A DNA stretch of 64,000 nt from Gonocerus acuteangulatus (GCA_946811695.1 OX328124.1:63129706-63193705); one strand, 5' to 3'; shown: positions 62,301-63,893, numbered from the stretch's first letter. Numbers and translations: made by a program. The notes: a model not told the origin generated them from the letters alone.

Positions 62301-63815
62301 AAAAAAAAGGATAAATGAAAGATCAAAAAGCCAGAAATAATTTGTTACCAAAAAAGATTCCTTTATCAAGGGTCCATTCATTGTTTATTAATTTCAATTT
62401 TAACATCCATTATAATTAACTCAGAATTTTAGGACGGTTTATCTACAGGTCACCACCCTTTTCCAGCCAAGATAGGCCTTTTCTTTTTTATAAACAAAAG
62501 GCACCACCCTTAGTGGGCACCCTTAGTGCCATGACCCTTGGCATGGAATGCTAAGTGCTCACACCTTAACAATCACAGCCACAGGGCTTGCTCTGTGGTA
62601 CATTCATTGCACCACAGAGCAAGCTCATCACAATTGAATCTAATTAGTTAACTTCTGACAAACTTGACAGTTATACTTTTACTTATAAAAGTTGCGGTTT
62701 CTCATAACATAGGATAATGAAATAACAGTTCTCTTATTTAGAAGGTGTAGATAATTGGGGTCTGGTCATATGTTGAATAAAACTTATAACTAATAACTAC
62801 AATGAGTTACAAAACTTAGTTTTATTTAGCACATGACTGAACCCAAATTATCTACACCTTCTTAATCTAAATGGTCGACTATGTCTTCTCTACTACTCTT
62901 AATTTGTGTTATATTTCTTTCTTAGAAAAAAATGAAGGGCAATGAGACACTTTAATATTTCATTTCAAGCTTTCATTTAGAAATTTTAGCTCATTAACTG
63001 AATTTATTAATATATTATTTGGTTTGATTCCCATTGGGGGTGGTAGCTTTTCTTTTGGAAAAACAAAGGGCCCTAATCTGGCTAGACAGGAGTATTGATC
63101 TGTTGAAAACATGTCCTATATATCTGTGTTATTTATGAATTGATATTAAAATTAAAAAAAAAAAATGTTTATTTCATTTTTAAATTTGAAATAAGGCCCT
63201 TCACTGCCTGAATATTTAAGTATCTGTCATTCTGGGATTGGTTTCATTAACCTTAGAGCACATCAGGGACTGGCCCCTGAACAACACAGTGCGGCCTACC
63301 CTCTCTATGCCCCCATTCACCTGTATACTATGTTATACACTCTTGGGAGTCACCCCAAGATGTTTCCATTTCTGCATTATTTTCTTACTTTTCTTAATGT
63401 TTTACAATTTTCATTTTATTATTGTTTTATTTAATACATCATTTATTTGAATTTAAATATTTAAAAAAATGCAATATTCAATTGCAATTGACAATGAAAA
63501 AGTAAAAAGTTTTATCTTTTTTGATCTGGGGCTTGGTAGGAGTTTCTAAATCCTAGAAAATGATTGCTATTTTATTTATAAGTAAAGGTTTAATTATTTA
63601 TTTTAATCAGTAACATTAAATATAACGACATATTATTTTTCTTTTAGATTTTATGTTGGCTGTGATCTTTGTAATAATTGGTTTCATGGTGACTGTGTTG
63701 GCATAACAGAAGAAATGAGTAAAAATATGTCAGAGTTTGTTTGTAGTGAATGTAAACATGCAAGGGAAACTCAAGAACTTTATTGTCTGTGTAAGCAGCC
63801 TTATGATGAATCACA
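10241..63815 (+). CDS. Nurf301: BPTF/NURF301 nucleosome-remodelling factor large subunit, partial (26 exons)
   Basis: This is the middle and C-terminal part of the largest NURF subunit, a nuclear scaffold that recruits the ISWI ATPase to chromatin and reads histone marks. The 26 exons listed below sum to about 4,678 coding bases, and every junction keeps frame. Seen in order: a charged coil and VWKQKGEEYR block, an acidic lysine-rich segment, the conserved block from KGKVYLKK to LELWEIKLYGE, a long Q/T/V-rich low-complexity region, the LLFRHKEALKKEIL coil, a proline-rich linker, one complete Cys4-His-Cys3 PHD finger and the start of another. The family normally has DDT and PHD1 upstream and a bromodomain downstream; both lie outside the window. 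Introns reach about 7.9 kb and are full of transposons, yet every exon is open. Identification rests on recognised family sequence, not a search. Confidence 0.95.
10438..10490. repeat. (TA)n followed by poly(A)
   Basis: A short TA run followed by an A run in intron 1. Confidence 0.9.
10992..11365 (-). mobile_element. Diverged fragment of Helentron-like family X1
   Basis: A (TA)n(TG)n array (11008-11093) is followed by sequence resembling the X1 copies after their TA core, including TTAACCAGCAGAATCTGTCC and CCAGGACAT (compare 39970-40010). Terminal parts are not visible. Confidence 0.45.
11368..12609 (+). mobile_element. Helentron/HINE-like element X2, copy 1
   Basis: Near-identical to 24182-25448. 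It starts AAAAAAGTCCGTCACGCAGG, with the inner motif AGCACTTTCCTC, and ends with a hairpin ACTTTCCTTCGGAGGAAAGT then GCTAAAAA, so the inner motif recurs inverted near the far end. The core has about four imperfect units of roughly 143 bp, each starting GGGTCCGGAGTAAACC, then a (TA)n array (12419-12483). No transposase or helicase is encoded. This fits non-autonomous Helentron-type elements but is inferred from architecture. Confidence 0.6.
12689..12833 (+). CDS. Nurf301: Nurf301 exon 2
   Basis: It starts VWKQKGEEYR right after TTTTTCAG and contains GWLWLS and GLRAGPQKYMVQVK. This block is conserved in BPTF/NURF301. The donor is AAAG|GTAAAA, phase 1. A Helentron-like element ends only about 80 bp upstream of the acceptor. 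Confidence 0.93.
12834..13692. other. Intron 2, nothing recognised
   Basis: AT-rich; no repeat or coding signal recognised. Confidence 0.5.
13693..13821 (+). CDS. Nurf301: Nurf301 exon 3
   Basis: Acceptor TTTTTTAG, phase 1 in and phase 1 out. It reads DEQGLKILAVEPPIYHYL and ends NALNALSDVTNI at an A|GTGAGT donor. Confidence 0.88.
14115..14494 (+). mobile_element. SINE-C (tRNA-derived), with (TA)n tail
   Basis: The head resembles a tRNA gene: box A GGTTAGCTCAGTGGTAGAG and box B GAGTTCAAATCCC. A body of about 260 bp shared with the inverted copy at 34703-35028 follows, then a (TA)n array (14437-14494). The folded head is not a standard functional tRNA. Confidence 0.8.
14495..15697. other. Rest of intron 3
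   Basis: A poly(A) run at 14757-14788; otherwise AT-rich sequence with no recognised feature. Confidence 0.5.
15698..15879 (+). CDS. Nurf301: Nurf301 exon 4
   Basis: Acceptor CTGCTTCAG. It reads FYKNLKVYPPISKFEEI and KLDEFLARRTHLKLL, ending EEKQLLQ at CAA|GTAAGA in phase 0. The C-terminal part looks helical. Confidence 0.88.
16050..16122 (-). ncRNA. Hammerhead ribozyme-like motif (left arm, opposite strand)
   Basis: The reverse complement gives CTGAAGA (16112-16118), stem II GGTTGC / GCAGCC with one G-U pair, GAAAC (16088-16092) and stem III closed by GACGT (16053-16057). The fold survives a base change in stem II. Confidence 0.6.
16450..16525 (+). ncRNA. Hammerhead ribozyme-like motif (right arm)
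   Basis: The core reads CTGAAGA (16454-16460), then a hairpin GGCTGC / GCAGCC, then GAAA (16480-16483). Stem III is ACGTC against GACGT (16515-16519), and a T follows in the cleavage position. Stem I is weak, so activity is uncertain. Hammerheads are known in Penelope-like retroelements. Confidence 0.65.
16808..18377. mobile_element. Possible piggyBac-like element, non-coding
   Basis: Flanked by TTAA (16804-16807, 18378-18381). Ends are imperfectly inverted (CACGTTTGGGCCC against CACTTTCAGGACC). The interior has no clear transposase. Parts of it recur inverted at 30867-31095, which shows it is a dispersed repeat. Confidence 0.45.
18567..18858 (+). CDS. Nurf301: Nurf301 exon 5
   Basis: Acceptor ATTTTCAG, phase 0 in, phase 1 out (TCATCAG|GTAAAA). 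It encodes GVKGLSNVPLDKDVRSVL, a basic helical segment, then four cysteines in the pattern C-x4-C-x7-C-x4-C (CYSREC ... CYSPVC) that could bind zinc. It ends with a leucine-rich helix (TALRKELLMLLRKA). Confidence 0.9.
19127..19328 (+). mobile_element. SINE-A
   Basis: Head GGAGGCCCGGTGGCCGTGAG, box B GTTTGATTCCCACT, tail AATGGACGTTAACATTTAAA then TAAATAAA. About 200 bp, in the gene's orientation. Confidence 0.85.
19329..19907. other. Rest of intron 5
   Basis: AT-rich, with a short ATAAT-type repeat near 19712-19750; nothing else recognised. Confidence 0.5.
19908..20259 (+). CDS. Nurf301: Nurf301 exon 6, acidic with repeated psi-K-x-E motifs
   Basis: Acceptor TCTCCCAG; the donor is TTTAAG|GTACAA in phase 2. 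The encoded segment is very rich in Glu, Lys and Val and probably disordered. It holds four psi-K-x-E sites (IKIE, VKTE, IKME, VKSE), the SUMO acceptor consensus. The next intron is 6.2 kb and contains a copia element, a Helentron-like element and a Penelope-like element. Confidence 0.88.
20370..20552 (-). repeat. copia element 3' LTR
   Basis: 183 bp, TGTTGA ... CAATA on the minus strand. Nearly identical to 23466-23648. Confidence 0.95.
20727..21000 (-). pseudogene. copia RNase H remnant
   Basis: The frame reads GGPISWMSSRQTCVAISTS, DAELMAASEAAREMIWLR and VDNEAAIKIAKNP, the C-terminal part of copia RNase H. The upstream RT core is absent. Confidence 0.9.
20902..22300 (-). pseudogene. copia integrase
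   Basis: After a frame change near 22300 the frame carries the zinc-binding H-x4-H ... C-x2-C (FHERLAHQ, CEGCQYGKSH). Then come the catalytic Asp (HGDVCGPF), Asp (FISDNGGEFDN) and Glu (SPEMNGFIEKDNR), all present. It runs into the deletion near 21000, where the RT should start (IPETYNEAMS), and ends in a shifted frame. Confidence 0.92.
22305..23417 (-). pseudogene. copia gag and protease, one in-frame stop
   Basis: Gag starts near MDSLRINIGHLVGK and is broken by a TAG at about 23048, after YEGIE. The same frame continues through the zinc knuckle (CHYCKKEGYIVRNC; the usual CX2CX4HX4C pattern is altered, with Ile where His is expected) to the protease-like WFIDNGATNHIC, where the canonical D-S/T-G is D-N-G. 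Stops and a frame change follow near 22300. Confidence 0.9.
23466..23648 (-). repeat. copia element 5' LTR
   Basis: 183 bp. It carries the expected promoter position for the element; the primer-binding site follows directly on the minus strand. Confidence 0.95.
23654..24181. other. Intron 6 between copia and X2
   Basis: AT-rich with a C run at 23951-23958; nothing recognised. Confidence 0.5.
24182..25448 (+). mobile_element. Helentron/HINE-like element X2, copy 2
   Basis: Same structure and orientation as 11368-12609 with only scattered differences: AAAAAAGTCCG start, tandem units of about 143 bp, (TA)n array (25241-25320), and terminal hairpin with GCTAAAAA. The downstream flanks differ at once (GACTGAAC here, CTAGATTT at copy 1), which fixes the 3' end. 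Confidence 0.65.
25775..26460. mobile_element. Penelope-like foldback element PLE-2
   Basis: Same ends as PLE-1 (ACGAAGACAAGG ... CTATCTCCATCTC). It is flanked by a 14-bp duplication TATTAATTTTTCTT (25761-25774, 26461-26474). The centre is a separate long palindrome (about 26172-26275 against 26298-26402), and a SINE-B-like scrap lies at 25926-25992. No protein is encoded. Confidence 0.7.
25805..25888 (-). ncRNA. Hammerhead ribozyme-like motif in PLE-2
   Basis: On the minus strand: CTGAAGA, stem II GGCTGC / GCAGCC, GAAA, stem III ATGTC against GACGT. Compared with PLE-1 a C became T, turning a C-G pair into U-G, so the fold is kept. Confidence 0.6.
26489..26654 (+). CDS. Nurf301: Nurf301 exon 7
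   Basis: The acceptor is CTACTTCTAG and one base completes the Ser codon split by intron 6. A Ser/Lys/Asn-rich low-complexity stretch leads into RIYSSACTKGK, which joins directly to exon 8. Donor AAA|GTAATA, phase 0. The acceptor region is a target-duplication copy left by a Penelope-like insertion. Confidence 0.9.
26734..26931 (+). CDS. Nurf301: Nurf301 exon 8, conserved block
   Basis: Acceptor TTTTTTAG. It reads VYLKKVVVNSDKKKK, CSTFHTRSKKKSILILP and HELAKLARLGGK, followed by FNHLAK. This matches the conserved central BPTF block (the human protein has a similar KKSIFVLP segment). Phase 0 at both ends. Confidence 0.95.
27023..27169 (+). CDS. Nurf301: Nurf301 exon 9, conserved WPYP block
   Basis: It reads WPYPCSRPTFRTCWLYRT and ends LQLRTIWACLKWDDMQ. 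This is among the most conserved BPTF/NURF301 segments. Acceptor TTTACTAG, donor CAG|GTAAAT, phase 0 at both ends. Confidence 0.96.
27264..27426 (+). CDS. Nurf301: Nurf301 exon 10
   Basis: Acceptor TTCTGCAG. It reads TETEIMTTEILKHRNLG and RTEYLLRKVVIPLEVP. It continues the conserved block and leaves in phase 1 at AGAG|GTAAAG. Confidence 0.95.
27427..28103. other. Intron 10
   Basis: T-rich run at 27436-27468 near the donor; otherwise nothing recognised. Confidence 0.5.
28104..28239 (+). CDS. Nurf301: Nurf301 exon 11
   Basis: It reads GLRKRKREE and EEWVDESKLELWEIKLYGE, which ends the conserved central block. Acceptor CATTTCTAG, donor AAAG|GTAAAA, phase 2. Confidence 0.95.
28331..28394. repeat. 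(TA)n(TG)n microsatellite in intron 11
   Basis: A run of alternating TA then TG; the rest of this 358-bp intron holds nothing recognised. Confidence 0.95.
28598..28851 (+). CDS. Nurf301: Nurf301 exon 12
   Basis: It continues with LERAAVQQTMARTRS and ATGALPKEKE, then a coiled-coil-like segment (EEMKEKLEAQLKLQRAAH), an alanine/threonine run and HVIKLVPNSSG. Donor CAG|GTAAAC, phase 1. It marks the change from the folded block to the low-complexity region. Confidence 0.93.
28852..29565. other. Intron 12, first part
   Basis: A poly(T) run at 29051-29067. At 29260 a TTAACACTGGAGCACC stretch resembles the TTAA-bounded ends seen at 5798 and 18364, but no partner end is found. Confidence 0.4.
29566..29771 (+). 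mobile_element. SINE-D (tRNA-derived) with (TA)n tail
   Basis: Head GTTTCTTAGTTCCCATGTGG, box B GGTTTGAGTCCCACC, a body ending CAACCTGTAGATAGTTCG, then AAATAAATAAA and TA repeats. Single copy in the window. Confidence 0.65.
30232..30392 (+). mobile_element. 5S rRNA-derived retroposon (SINE3-like) or 5S pseudogene
   Basis: From ACGACCATTCAATGTGGAAT to about GTGCCATTGGCA the sequence follows arthropod 5S rRNA: GAATACAC, CCGAAGTTAAG (internal promoter region), CACTTGG and a closing end complementary to the start. It is diverged from a working gene. It then continues to a poly(A) run (30374-30391), which points to retroposition. Confidence 0.75.
30638..30790 (+). CDS. Nurf301: Nurf301 exon 13
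   Basis: Acceptor TTTTATAG. It reads GGVETYKVVTKVAIPPTP, a threonine run and GTRRIIMTK. Donor AAAA|GTAACT, phase 1 in and out. Confidence 0.85.
30867..31095. repeat. Deleted inverted copy of the 16808-18377 repeat
   Basis: GTGAAAATCACCACTTT matches the complement of 18130-18150. The rest (CAGTGGTTAC, TCAGTCCAACAGCAATCAGT, TTTTTTCACATTTGATACTT) matches the complement of 16990-17150. The middle of the parent is missing. Confidence 0.6.
31253..31750 (+). repeat. Tandem duplication of the Helitron 5' end
   Basis: Two units (starting 31253 and about 31515) share TCTATTATATAAAAATG, GCGCAAATCTCGAGAACAAC, TTACGGAGAGAAAAA and CACTTTTCGGGTCTTTTTCA. Confidence 0.85.
32211..32359 (+). pseudogene. Helitron protein N-terminal remnant
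   Basis: MPPIRRRTNLGRRTRNATH is the usual start of Helitron replication/helicase proteins in arthropods. It continues NRAAQEREDRNERERIW and ends in a stop after 49 codons. Confidence 0.75.
32452..32622 (+). pseudogene. Helitron helicase C-terminal remnant
   Basis: It encodes GQSLSVCGINLENPCFSHGQ, LYVACSRVGKPSALFIYA and KNIVYH then TAA, the C-terminus of a Pif1-type Helitron helicase. Just upstream a one-base shift separates it from TIKKSQG in another frame. Confidence 0.88.
32927..33298. other. Rest of intron 13
   Basis: AT-rich; nothing recognised before the exon 14 acceptor. Confidence 0.5.
33299..33409 (+). CDS. Nurf301: Nurf301 exon 14
   Basis: Acceptor TATTTTCAG. It encodes LDGTTRVVSGPSSILPKS and QQSLIKLQSP. 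Donor CCAG|GTAGAT, phase 1. Low-complexity Ser/Thr/Pro region. Confidence 0.85.
33476..33556 (+). mobile_element. SINE-A tail fragment
   Basis: AGAAAAGGGTGGT through AATGGACATTAACATTTAAA; head missing. Confidence 0.65.
33781..33852 (+). CDS. Nurf301: Nurf301 exon 15 (72 bp)
   Basis: A short exon, phase 1 in and out, encoding VTTQQRVQISKGPDGKLQVK and GLMP. The PDGKL element recurs in exon 16. Acceptor TTTTTCTAG, donor CTG|GTAAGT. Confidence 0.88.
33853..34702. other. Intron 15, first part
   Basis: Poly(T) at 34370-34395. A splice-acceptor-like TATTATAG at 34178 is followed by 18 open codons and a stop; it is not called as an exon. Otherwise AT-rich. Confidence 0.45.
34703..35028 (-). mobile_element. 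SINE-C, inverted copy
   Basis: Complement of the 14115 element: GATTCATGACCATACGGCAC, GGGACGGTCAG, and box A complement CTACCACTGAGCTAATCTCG at the right end. No TA tail. Confidence 0.8.
35351..35412. repeat. Poly(T) run of about 62 bases
   Basis: An unbroken T run 116 bp upstream of exon 16. It probably marks the poly(A) tail of a minus-strand retroposon, but no body is recognised on its right (35413-35528). Confidence 0.9.
35529..35698 (+). CDS. Nurf301: Nurf301 exon 16
   Basis: It reads GQQLVQMPDGKLHVL, then an Ala/Thr-rich stretch and VAVVKTPVSKSASNKQ. The acceptor is CTATTTTAAG, with a weak pyrimidine tract. Donor CAG|GTTTGT, phase 0. The frame joins exon 15 to give LMPGQQLVQMPDGK, as expected for the family. 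Confidence 0.88.
35699..36879. other. Intron 16, nothing recognised
   Basis: About 1.2 kb without a recognised repeat or coding signal. A short inverted pair (ATTCGTATATCGC / ACGAATATACATCG) occurs near 36506-36552. Confidence 0.45.
36880..37005 (+). CDS. Nurf301: Nurf301 exon 17
   Basis: Acceptor CTTGTTTAG. It reads MVIKQVNNPVVQKVSSG and GGQVISSGQLVVPGNNTAQ. Phase 0 at both ends, donor CAG|GTAGTT. The first codon is ATG but this is an internal exon. The next intron (7.9 kb) is the longest complete one in the window. Confidence 0.88.
37006..37407. other. Intron 17, first part
   Basis: AT-rich; nothing recognised up to the Tc1-like element. Confidence 0.45.
37408..38949 (-). mobile_element. 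Tc1-like DNA transposon, decayed
   Basis: Inverted ends of about 27 bp (CACCCCTGGCCAAATTTTAT at the left, complement at 38923-38949) are flanked by TA on both sides (37406-37407, 38950-38951). The minus strand keeps broken transposase pieces: FTDEKYFSKHGPDNKY, LREQVLAWMKSVFPDGNY, HENAPVHSS (usual D changed to E) and SPDLNPIENYW. Several stops and shifts make it inactive. Confidence 0.8.
38952..39642. other. Intron 17 between the Tc1-like element and X1
   Basis: AT-rich with a short (TA)n near 39222; nothing recognised. Confidence 0.45.
39643..40970 (-). mobile_element. Helentron/HINE-like element X1, copy A
   Basis: Left end TTTTAGCGCGGTTCCTCC with a hairpin (GGTTCCTCCCT / AGGGAGGAACC). The right end holds the inverted inner motif GAACCGTGCTAAGATG, then CAGTTCCTGCGAGTCGGACT. 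A (TA)n core lies at 39785-39880. Read on the minus strand it starts AAAGTCCGACTCGCAGGAAC, like X2, and ends hairpin + GCTAAAA. Confidence 0.6.
41136..44255 (-). mobile_element. Helentron/HINE-like element X1, copy B (3.1 kb)
   Basis: Same ends as copy A (AGCGCGGTTCCTCCCTCCCC hairpin at the left, GAACCGCGCTAAGATGCTGC at the right) and a (TA)n core (41277-41367). The middle has two imperfect tandem units of about 340 bp (about 41670-42350), each with ATGGGATTCAGTTGAAACAT and GGCGATGTCAATCGGAGAAA or close variants. No protein is recognised. A hAT-type MITE is nested at 43711-43962. Confidence 0.6.
43711..43962. mobile_element. hAT-type MITE with 8-bp duplication
   Basis: Inverted ends CATGGGCGTATATA / TATACGCCCATG are flanked by CTTCTGTA on both sides (43703-43710, 43963-43970). 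Non-coding, 252 bp. A related copy lies at 61488-61692. Confidence 0.8.
44268..44449 (+). mobile_element. SINE-A
   Basis: Starts GGAGGCCCGGTGGCCGTGAG; box B TTCAATTCCCACT; ends TTTTAATAAATAAT. It begins 13 bp after the end of X1 copy B. Confidence 0.85.
44450..44867. other. End of intron 17
   Basis: AT-rich; nothing recognised. Confidence 0.5.
44868..45083 (+). CDS. Nurf301: Nurf301 exon 18
   Basis: Acceptor TTATTCCAG. It reads VVNSNQIVVNNASLAQQLA and LNGQQVLIRTGAGNLILQQ, a Gln/Val-rich segment typical of this protein. Donor CAA|GTAAAT, phase 0. Confidence 0.92.
45340..45468 (+). CDS. Nurf301: Nurf301 exon 19
   Basis: Acceptor GTTTTTCAG. It encodes SGGVPNPAKSGEEAG, an Ala/Pro-rich stretch and PPPLRRNISEEQ. 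Phase 0 at both ends, donor CAG|GTAATC. Confidence 0.87.
45540..45925 (-). mobile_element. Non-LTR retrotransposon (LINE) 3' ORF fragment
   Basis: The minus strand carries broken frames with ERMPKRLLHAVLTEPRRRRG, then RVEWQKIVREAKAHPG. This is the typical C-terminal end of LINE reverse-transcriptase proteins, after the catalytic core. Stops and shifts are frequent. It lies in intron 19 just after exon 19. Confidence 0.75.
45926..46591. other. Rest of intron 19
   Basis: AT-rich; nothing recognised. Confidence 0.5.
46592..46766 (+). CDS. Nurf301: Nurf301 exon 20
   Basis: Acceptor TTGTTTTTAG. It reads GQPPGTIIKCITAQVIQTP, GPRIVLQGLTGSNFSQQQ and VKQQLLK. Donor AAAG|GTATAA, phase 1. A tRNA-derived SINE lies about 30 bp beyond the donor. 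Confidence 0.92.
46796..46961 (+). mobile_element. SINE-B with deleted box B
   Basis: tRNA-like head CCATGGTCTAGTGGCTAGCG, then GGGAGATGGCGGCAGG: compared with the copy at 48581 about 20 bases including box B are missing. The body (GCTGCACCCTGGATGTCGGC) and poly(A) tail are complete. Probably dead for pol III. Confidence 0.85.
47044..47140. repeat. TA/CA microsatellite
   Basis: Mixed TATATACATA and CACACA repeats in intron 20. Confidence 0.9.
47494..47638 (-). mobile_element. SINE-B, inverted, with target duplication
   Basis: Poly(T), ACGGCACATC ... GGTGCAGCGAGGAATTTTAC ... TTAGACCACGGGAGACC. The 12-bp duplication GGTGAGGTTTAC (47482-47493, 47639-47650) proves retroposition. Box B is again missing. 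Confidence 0.88.
47651..48580. other. Intron 20, middle
   Basis: About 0.9 kb of AT-rich sequence with nothing recognised. Confidence 0.45.
48581..48676 (+). mobile_element. SINE-B, 3' truncated, with intact box B
   Basis: CCTGTGGTCTAGTGGCTAAT (box A), GGGTTCAAGTCCCACC (box B), GGCGGCAGGAATTTTC, ending at GGCTCGTTG. Resembles tRNA-Glu/Asp heads. Confidence 0.82.
48782..49658 (-). mobile_element. mariner transposon, internally deleted (877 bp)
   Basis: Inverted ends of about 25 bp (GTATGAGTATGGATTGCGGA within the left end, complement at the right). TA precedes the left end; TG follows the right. Full-length mariners are about 1.3 kb. Confidence 0.88.
48856..49491 (-). pseudogene. mariner transposase with central deletion
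   Basis: An open frame of about 211 residues from MSIFVPIKCDLR, against roughly 345 usual. The N-terminal DNA-binding part is present (CERWFRRFRSGDFDISDKEH). The frame jumps from NLNHALIEKRPEWETRH to HDNAHAHTRKVVKD, losing the part with the first catalytic Asp. The second Asp (HDNAHAH) and third (YSPDLAPSDYYLF) remain. It is open but cannot be catalytic. Confidence 0.88.
49719..49873 (+). CDS. Nurf301: Nurf301 exon 21
   Basis: Acceptor CATTTTAG. It reads AQAEGGNQGVLGPTKIYLA and AKEDSQST. The donor is taken at CAACT|GTAAAA because this keeps phase 0 and joins exon 22 (VKSIANGQQL). The donor lacks the usual AG before GT. A deleted mariner element ends about 60 bp upstream. Confidence 0.85.
49874..50400. 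other. Intron 21, first part
   Basis: T-rich runs at 49887-49910 and a poly(T) run at 50307-50340; nothing else recognised. Confidence 0.45.
50413..51039 (-). repeat. 24-bp minisatellite forming an open frame of 208 codons
   Basis: About 20 units of a 24-bp repeat (variants of AATACCATCTTCAATACCCT) between about 50497 and 50990. The period is a multiple of three. The minus strand encodes an octapeptide repeat (RKGIEDGI, RKDIEDGI, RKGIEGGI) with unique ends (MYSQKHSQHKLCICAHKQKG; SLEMLPETSAPDVAPVEGLG). The + strand is also open. No family is recognised; a chance open repeat is at least as likely as a gene. Confidence 0.7.
51360..51940. repeat. Stretch with spaced GACGGTAATGA motifs
   Basis: The 11-mer GACGGTAATGA occurs at about 51374, 51389, 51542, 51729 and 51929, all on the + strand. 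No ORF or terminal repeat explains it. Confidence 0.6.
52227..52434 (+). mobile_element. SINE-A, diverged
   Basis: GGAGGCCCGGTGGTTTTGAG head; CTCCATTCCCACAT in place of box B; tail GACGTTAAAATTTAAATAAA. Confidence 0.8.
52435..53893. other. Rest of intron 21
   Basis: Mostly AT-rich. 53579-53612 (TTCTATTCTAAGCTTTTCAA) matches the X1 copies near 40885 and 44172, so it is an X1 fragment. 52660-52920 has more even composition, but no frame is convincing. Confidence 0.4.
53894..54002 (+). CDS. Nurf301: Nurf301 exon 22
   Basis: Acceptor TAATTTCAG. It reads VKSIANGQQLVEQNQVA and GGKFVLTPDYIQQ. Donor AGA|GTAAGT, phase 1. Confidence 0.92.
54003..55316. other. Intron 22, first part
   Basis: Around 54125-54200 TAGTGATGTAAAATACCCCG and TACCCGGGTA motifs resemble the end of a hAT-type element, but no partner or duplication is fixed. 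The rest is unremarkable. Confidence 0.4.
55317..55570. mobile_element. Palindromic element rich in GGGTAAATACCC
   Basis: The arms (55317-55370, 55516-55570) are nearly perfect inverted copies. The inner part is also inverted around about 55445 and repeats GGGTAAATACCC-like words. Non-coding. Confidence 0.65.
55741..55911 (-). mobile_element. SINE-B, full length, inverted
   Basis: The best complete copy. On the minus strand: CCCCCATGGTCTAGTGGCTA, box B GGTTCGATCCCCACC, GGCGGCAGGAATTTTC, GCTGCACCCTGGAAGTCGG, GCGCCGTAAAAAA. Confidence 0.88.
55912..56368. other. Intron 22, middle
   Basis: A poly(T) run (56107-56135) and otherwise unrecognised sequence. Confidence 0.4.
56369..56717. mobile_element. 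Foldback MITE-like palindrome
   Basis: Arms of about 105 bp (AAAAACTGATTATGTCTC at 56369, complement ending 56717) with imperfect matching around AGTATTGATAAA. Non-coding. Confidence 0.6.
57041..57338 (+). CDS. Nurf301: Nurf301 exon 23
   Basis: Acceptor TTCTTTGCAG. It reads IKNALKQENLNPEVEEKL and LQRYQEKQMK, a conserved helix, then a Ser/Asn-rich linker and a basic segment (TRKRPVSHM, KKKITKIDHKDFK). Donor AA|GTAAGT, phase 2. Confidence 0.94.
57524..57735 (+). mobile_element. SINE-A with 13-bp target duplication
   Basis: The best SINE-A copy: GGAGACCCGATGGCCGTGAG, AAGGCGTGAGC, box B GTGGGTTCGATTCCCACT, tail ending AAATTAAATTAAATT. Flanked by AATAGGTTCATTG at 57511-57523 and 57736-57748. The head resembles tRNA-Ser/Leu (GGCCGTGAGGGTTAAGGCG). 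Confidence 0.92.
57749..59403. other. Intron 23, rest
   Basis: About 1.6 kb, AT-rich. A SINE-B tail scrap (GCGCTAATGGCCTAGATGCA) lies at 58614-58648. No coding signal recognised. Confidence 0.45.
59404..59569 (+). CDS. Nurf301: Nurf301 exon 24, coiled-coil
   Basis: Acceptor TTTATTTTAG; one base completes a Lys codon. A basic start is followed by LLFRHKEALKKEILKKRALL, a strongly conserved helical segment just N-terminal to the C-terminal PHD region in BPTF. Donor CAG|GTCAGT, phase 0. Confidence 0.95.
59570..60130. other. Intron 24, nothing recognised
   Basis: AT-rich sequence ending in the exon 25 acceptor. Confidence 0.5.
60131..60450 (+). CDS. Nurf301: Nurf301 exon 25, proline-rich linker and start of PHD finger
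   Basis: Acceptor ATATTTCAG. It has a basic segment (SSKRKSVALP), a linker dominated by proline with Ser, His and Gln, then the first knuckle of a PHD finger, LLCICRTPYDET. Donor CTAA|GTGAGT, phase 2, cutting inside the finger. The family's first cage position, normally Tyr before the first Cys, is Leu here. Confidence 0.95.
60451..60882. other. Intron 25, first part
   Basis: AT-rich; nothing recognised. Confidence 0.5.
60883..62231. mobile_element. DNA transposon with AGCCTAGTACACACTG ends, non-coding
   Basis: Inverted ends AGCCTAGTACACACTG plus an inner GTTGCGCAGCATTGTTGC (left) and the complement of GTTGCGCAACATTGTTGCGC (right). No transposase recognised; the superfamily cannot be fixed because the duplication is unclear. 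A MITE is nested at 61488-61692. Confidence 0.65.
61488..61692. mobile_element. Related copy of the 43711 MITE
   Basis: ATGGGTGTACATAAGGGGGG at the left, TATATACGCCCGTG at the right. The interior CCTTAAAAATAAATTAAATA is shared, inverted, with 43711-43962. Confidence 0.7.
62385..62586 (-). mobile_element. SINE-A, diverged, inverted
   Basis: Complement of SINE-A: TTAGGACGGTTTATCTACAG, CCTTTTCCAGCCAAGATAGG and CATGACCCTTGGCATGG are all recognisable. Confidence 0.78.
62741..62861. mobile_element. Harbinger-like MITE, 121 bp
   Basis: Inverted ends GAAGGTGTAGATAATT / AATTATCTACACCTTC with TTA on both sides, as expected for the PIF/Harbinger target duplication. Non-coding. Confidence 0.6.
63020..63165 (+). 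mobile_element. SINE-A, 5' truncated
   Basis: It begins in box B (GGTTTGATTCCCATTGGGG) and ends in an A-rich tail. Confidence 0.7.
63166..63647. other. End of intron 25
   Basis: AT-rich; nothing recognised before the exon 26 acceptor. Confidence 0.5.
63648..63815 (+). CDS. Nurf301: Nurf301 exon 26, PHD finger body and start of the next PHD finger
   Basis: Acceptor TTCTTTTAG. It completes one Cys4-His-Cys3 finger (GCDLC, WFHGDCVGI, FVCSEC) and begins another (LYCLCKQPYDES) before a CA|GTAAGT donor in phase 2. In human BPTF the C-terminal PHD finger reads H3K4me3. The incomplete last finger keeps both Tyr positions visible so far, so it is the better candidate reader. The rest and the bromodomain are outside the window. 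Confidence 0.95.
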
Positions 63816-63837
63816 GTAAGTTTTAAACTGCTCTTAA

Positions 63838-63893
63838 TTTTTTTTTTTTTTTTTCTTTTGGTGCATCTACTGCTGAGGTCATTAGCACCAACT
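63838..63893 (-). mobile_element. SINE-B tail fragment
   Basis: Poly(T) then GGTGCATCTACTGCTGAGGT and CATTAGCACCAAC, the 3' part of SINE-B, 23 bp after the exon 26 donor. Confidence 0.6.
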
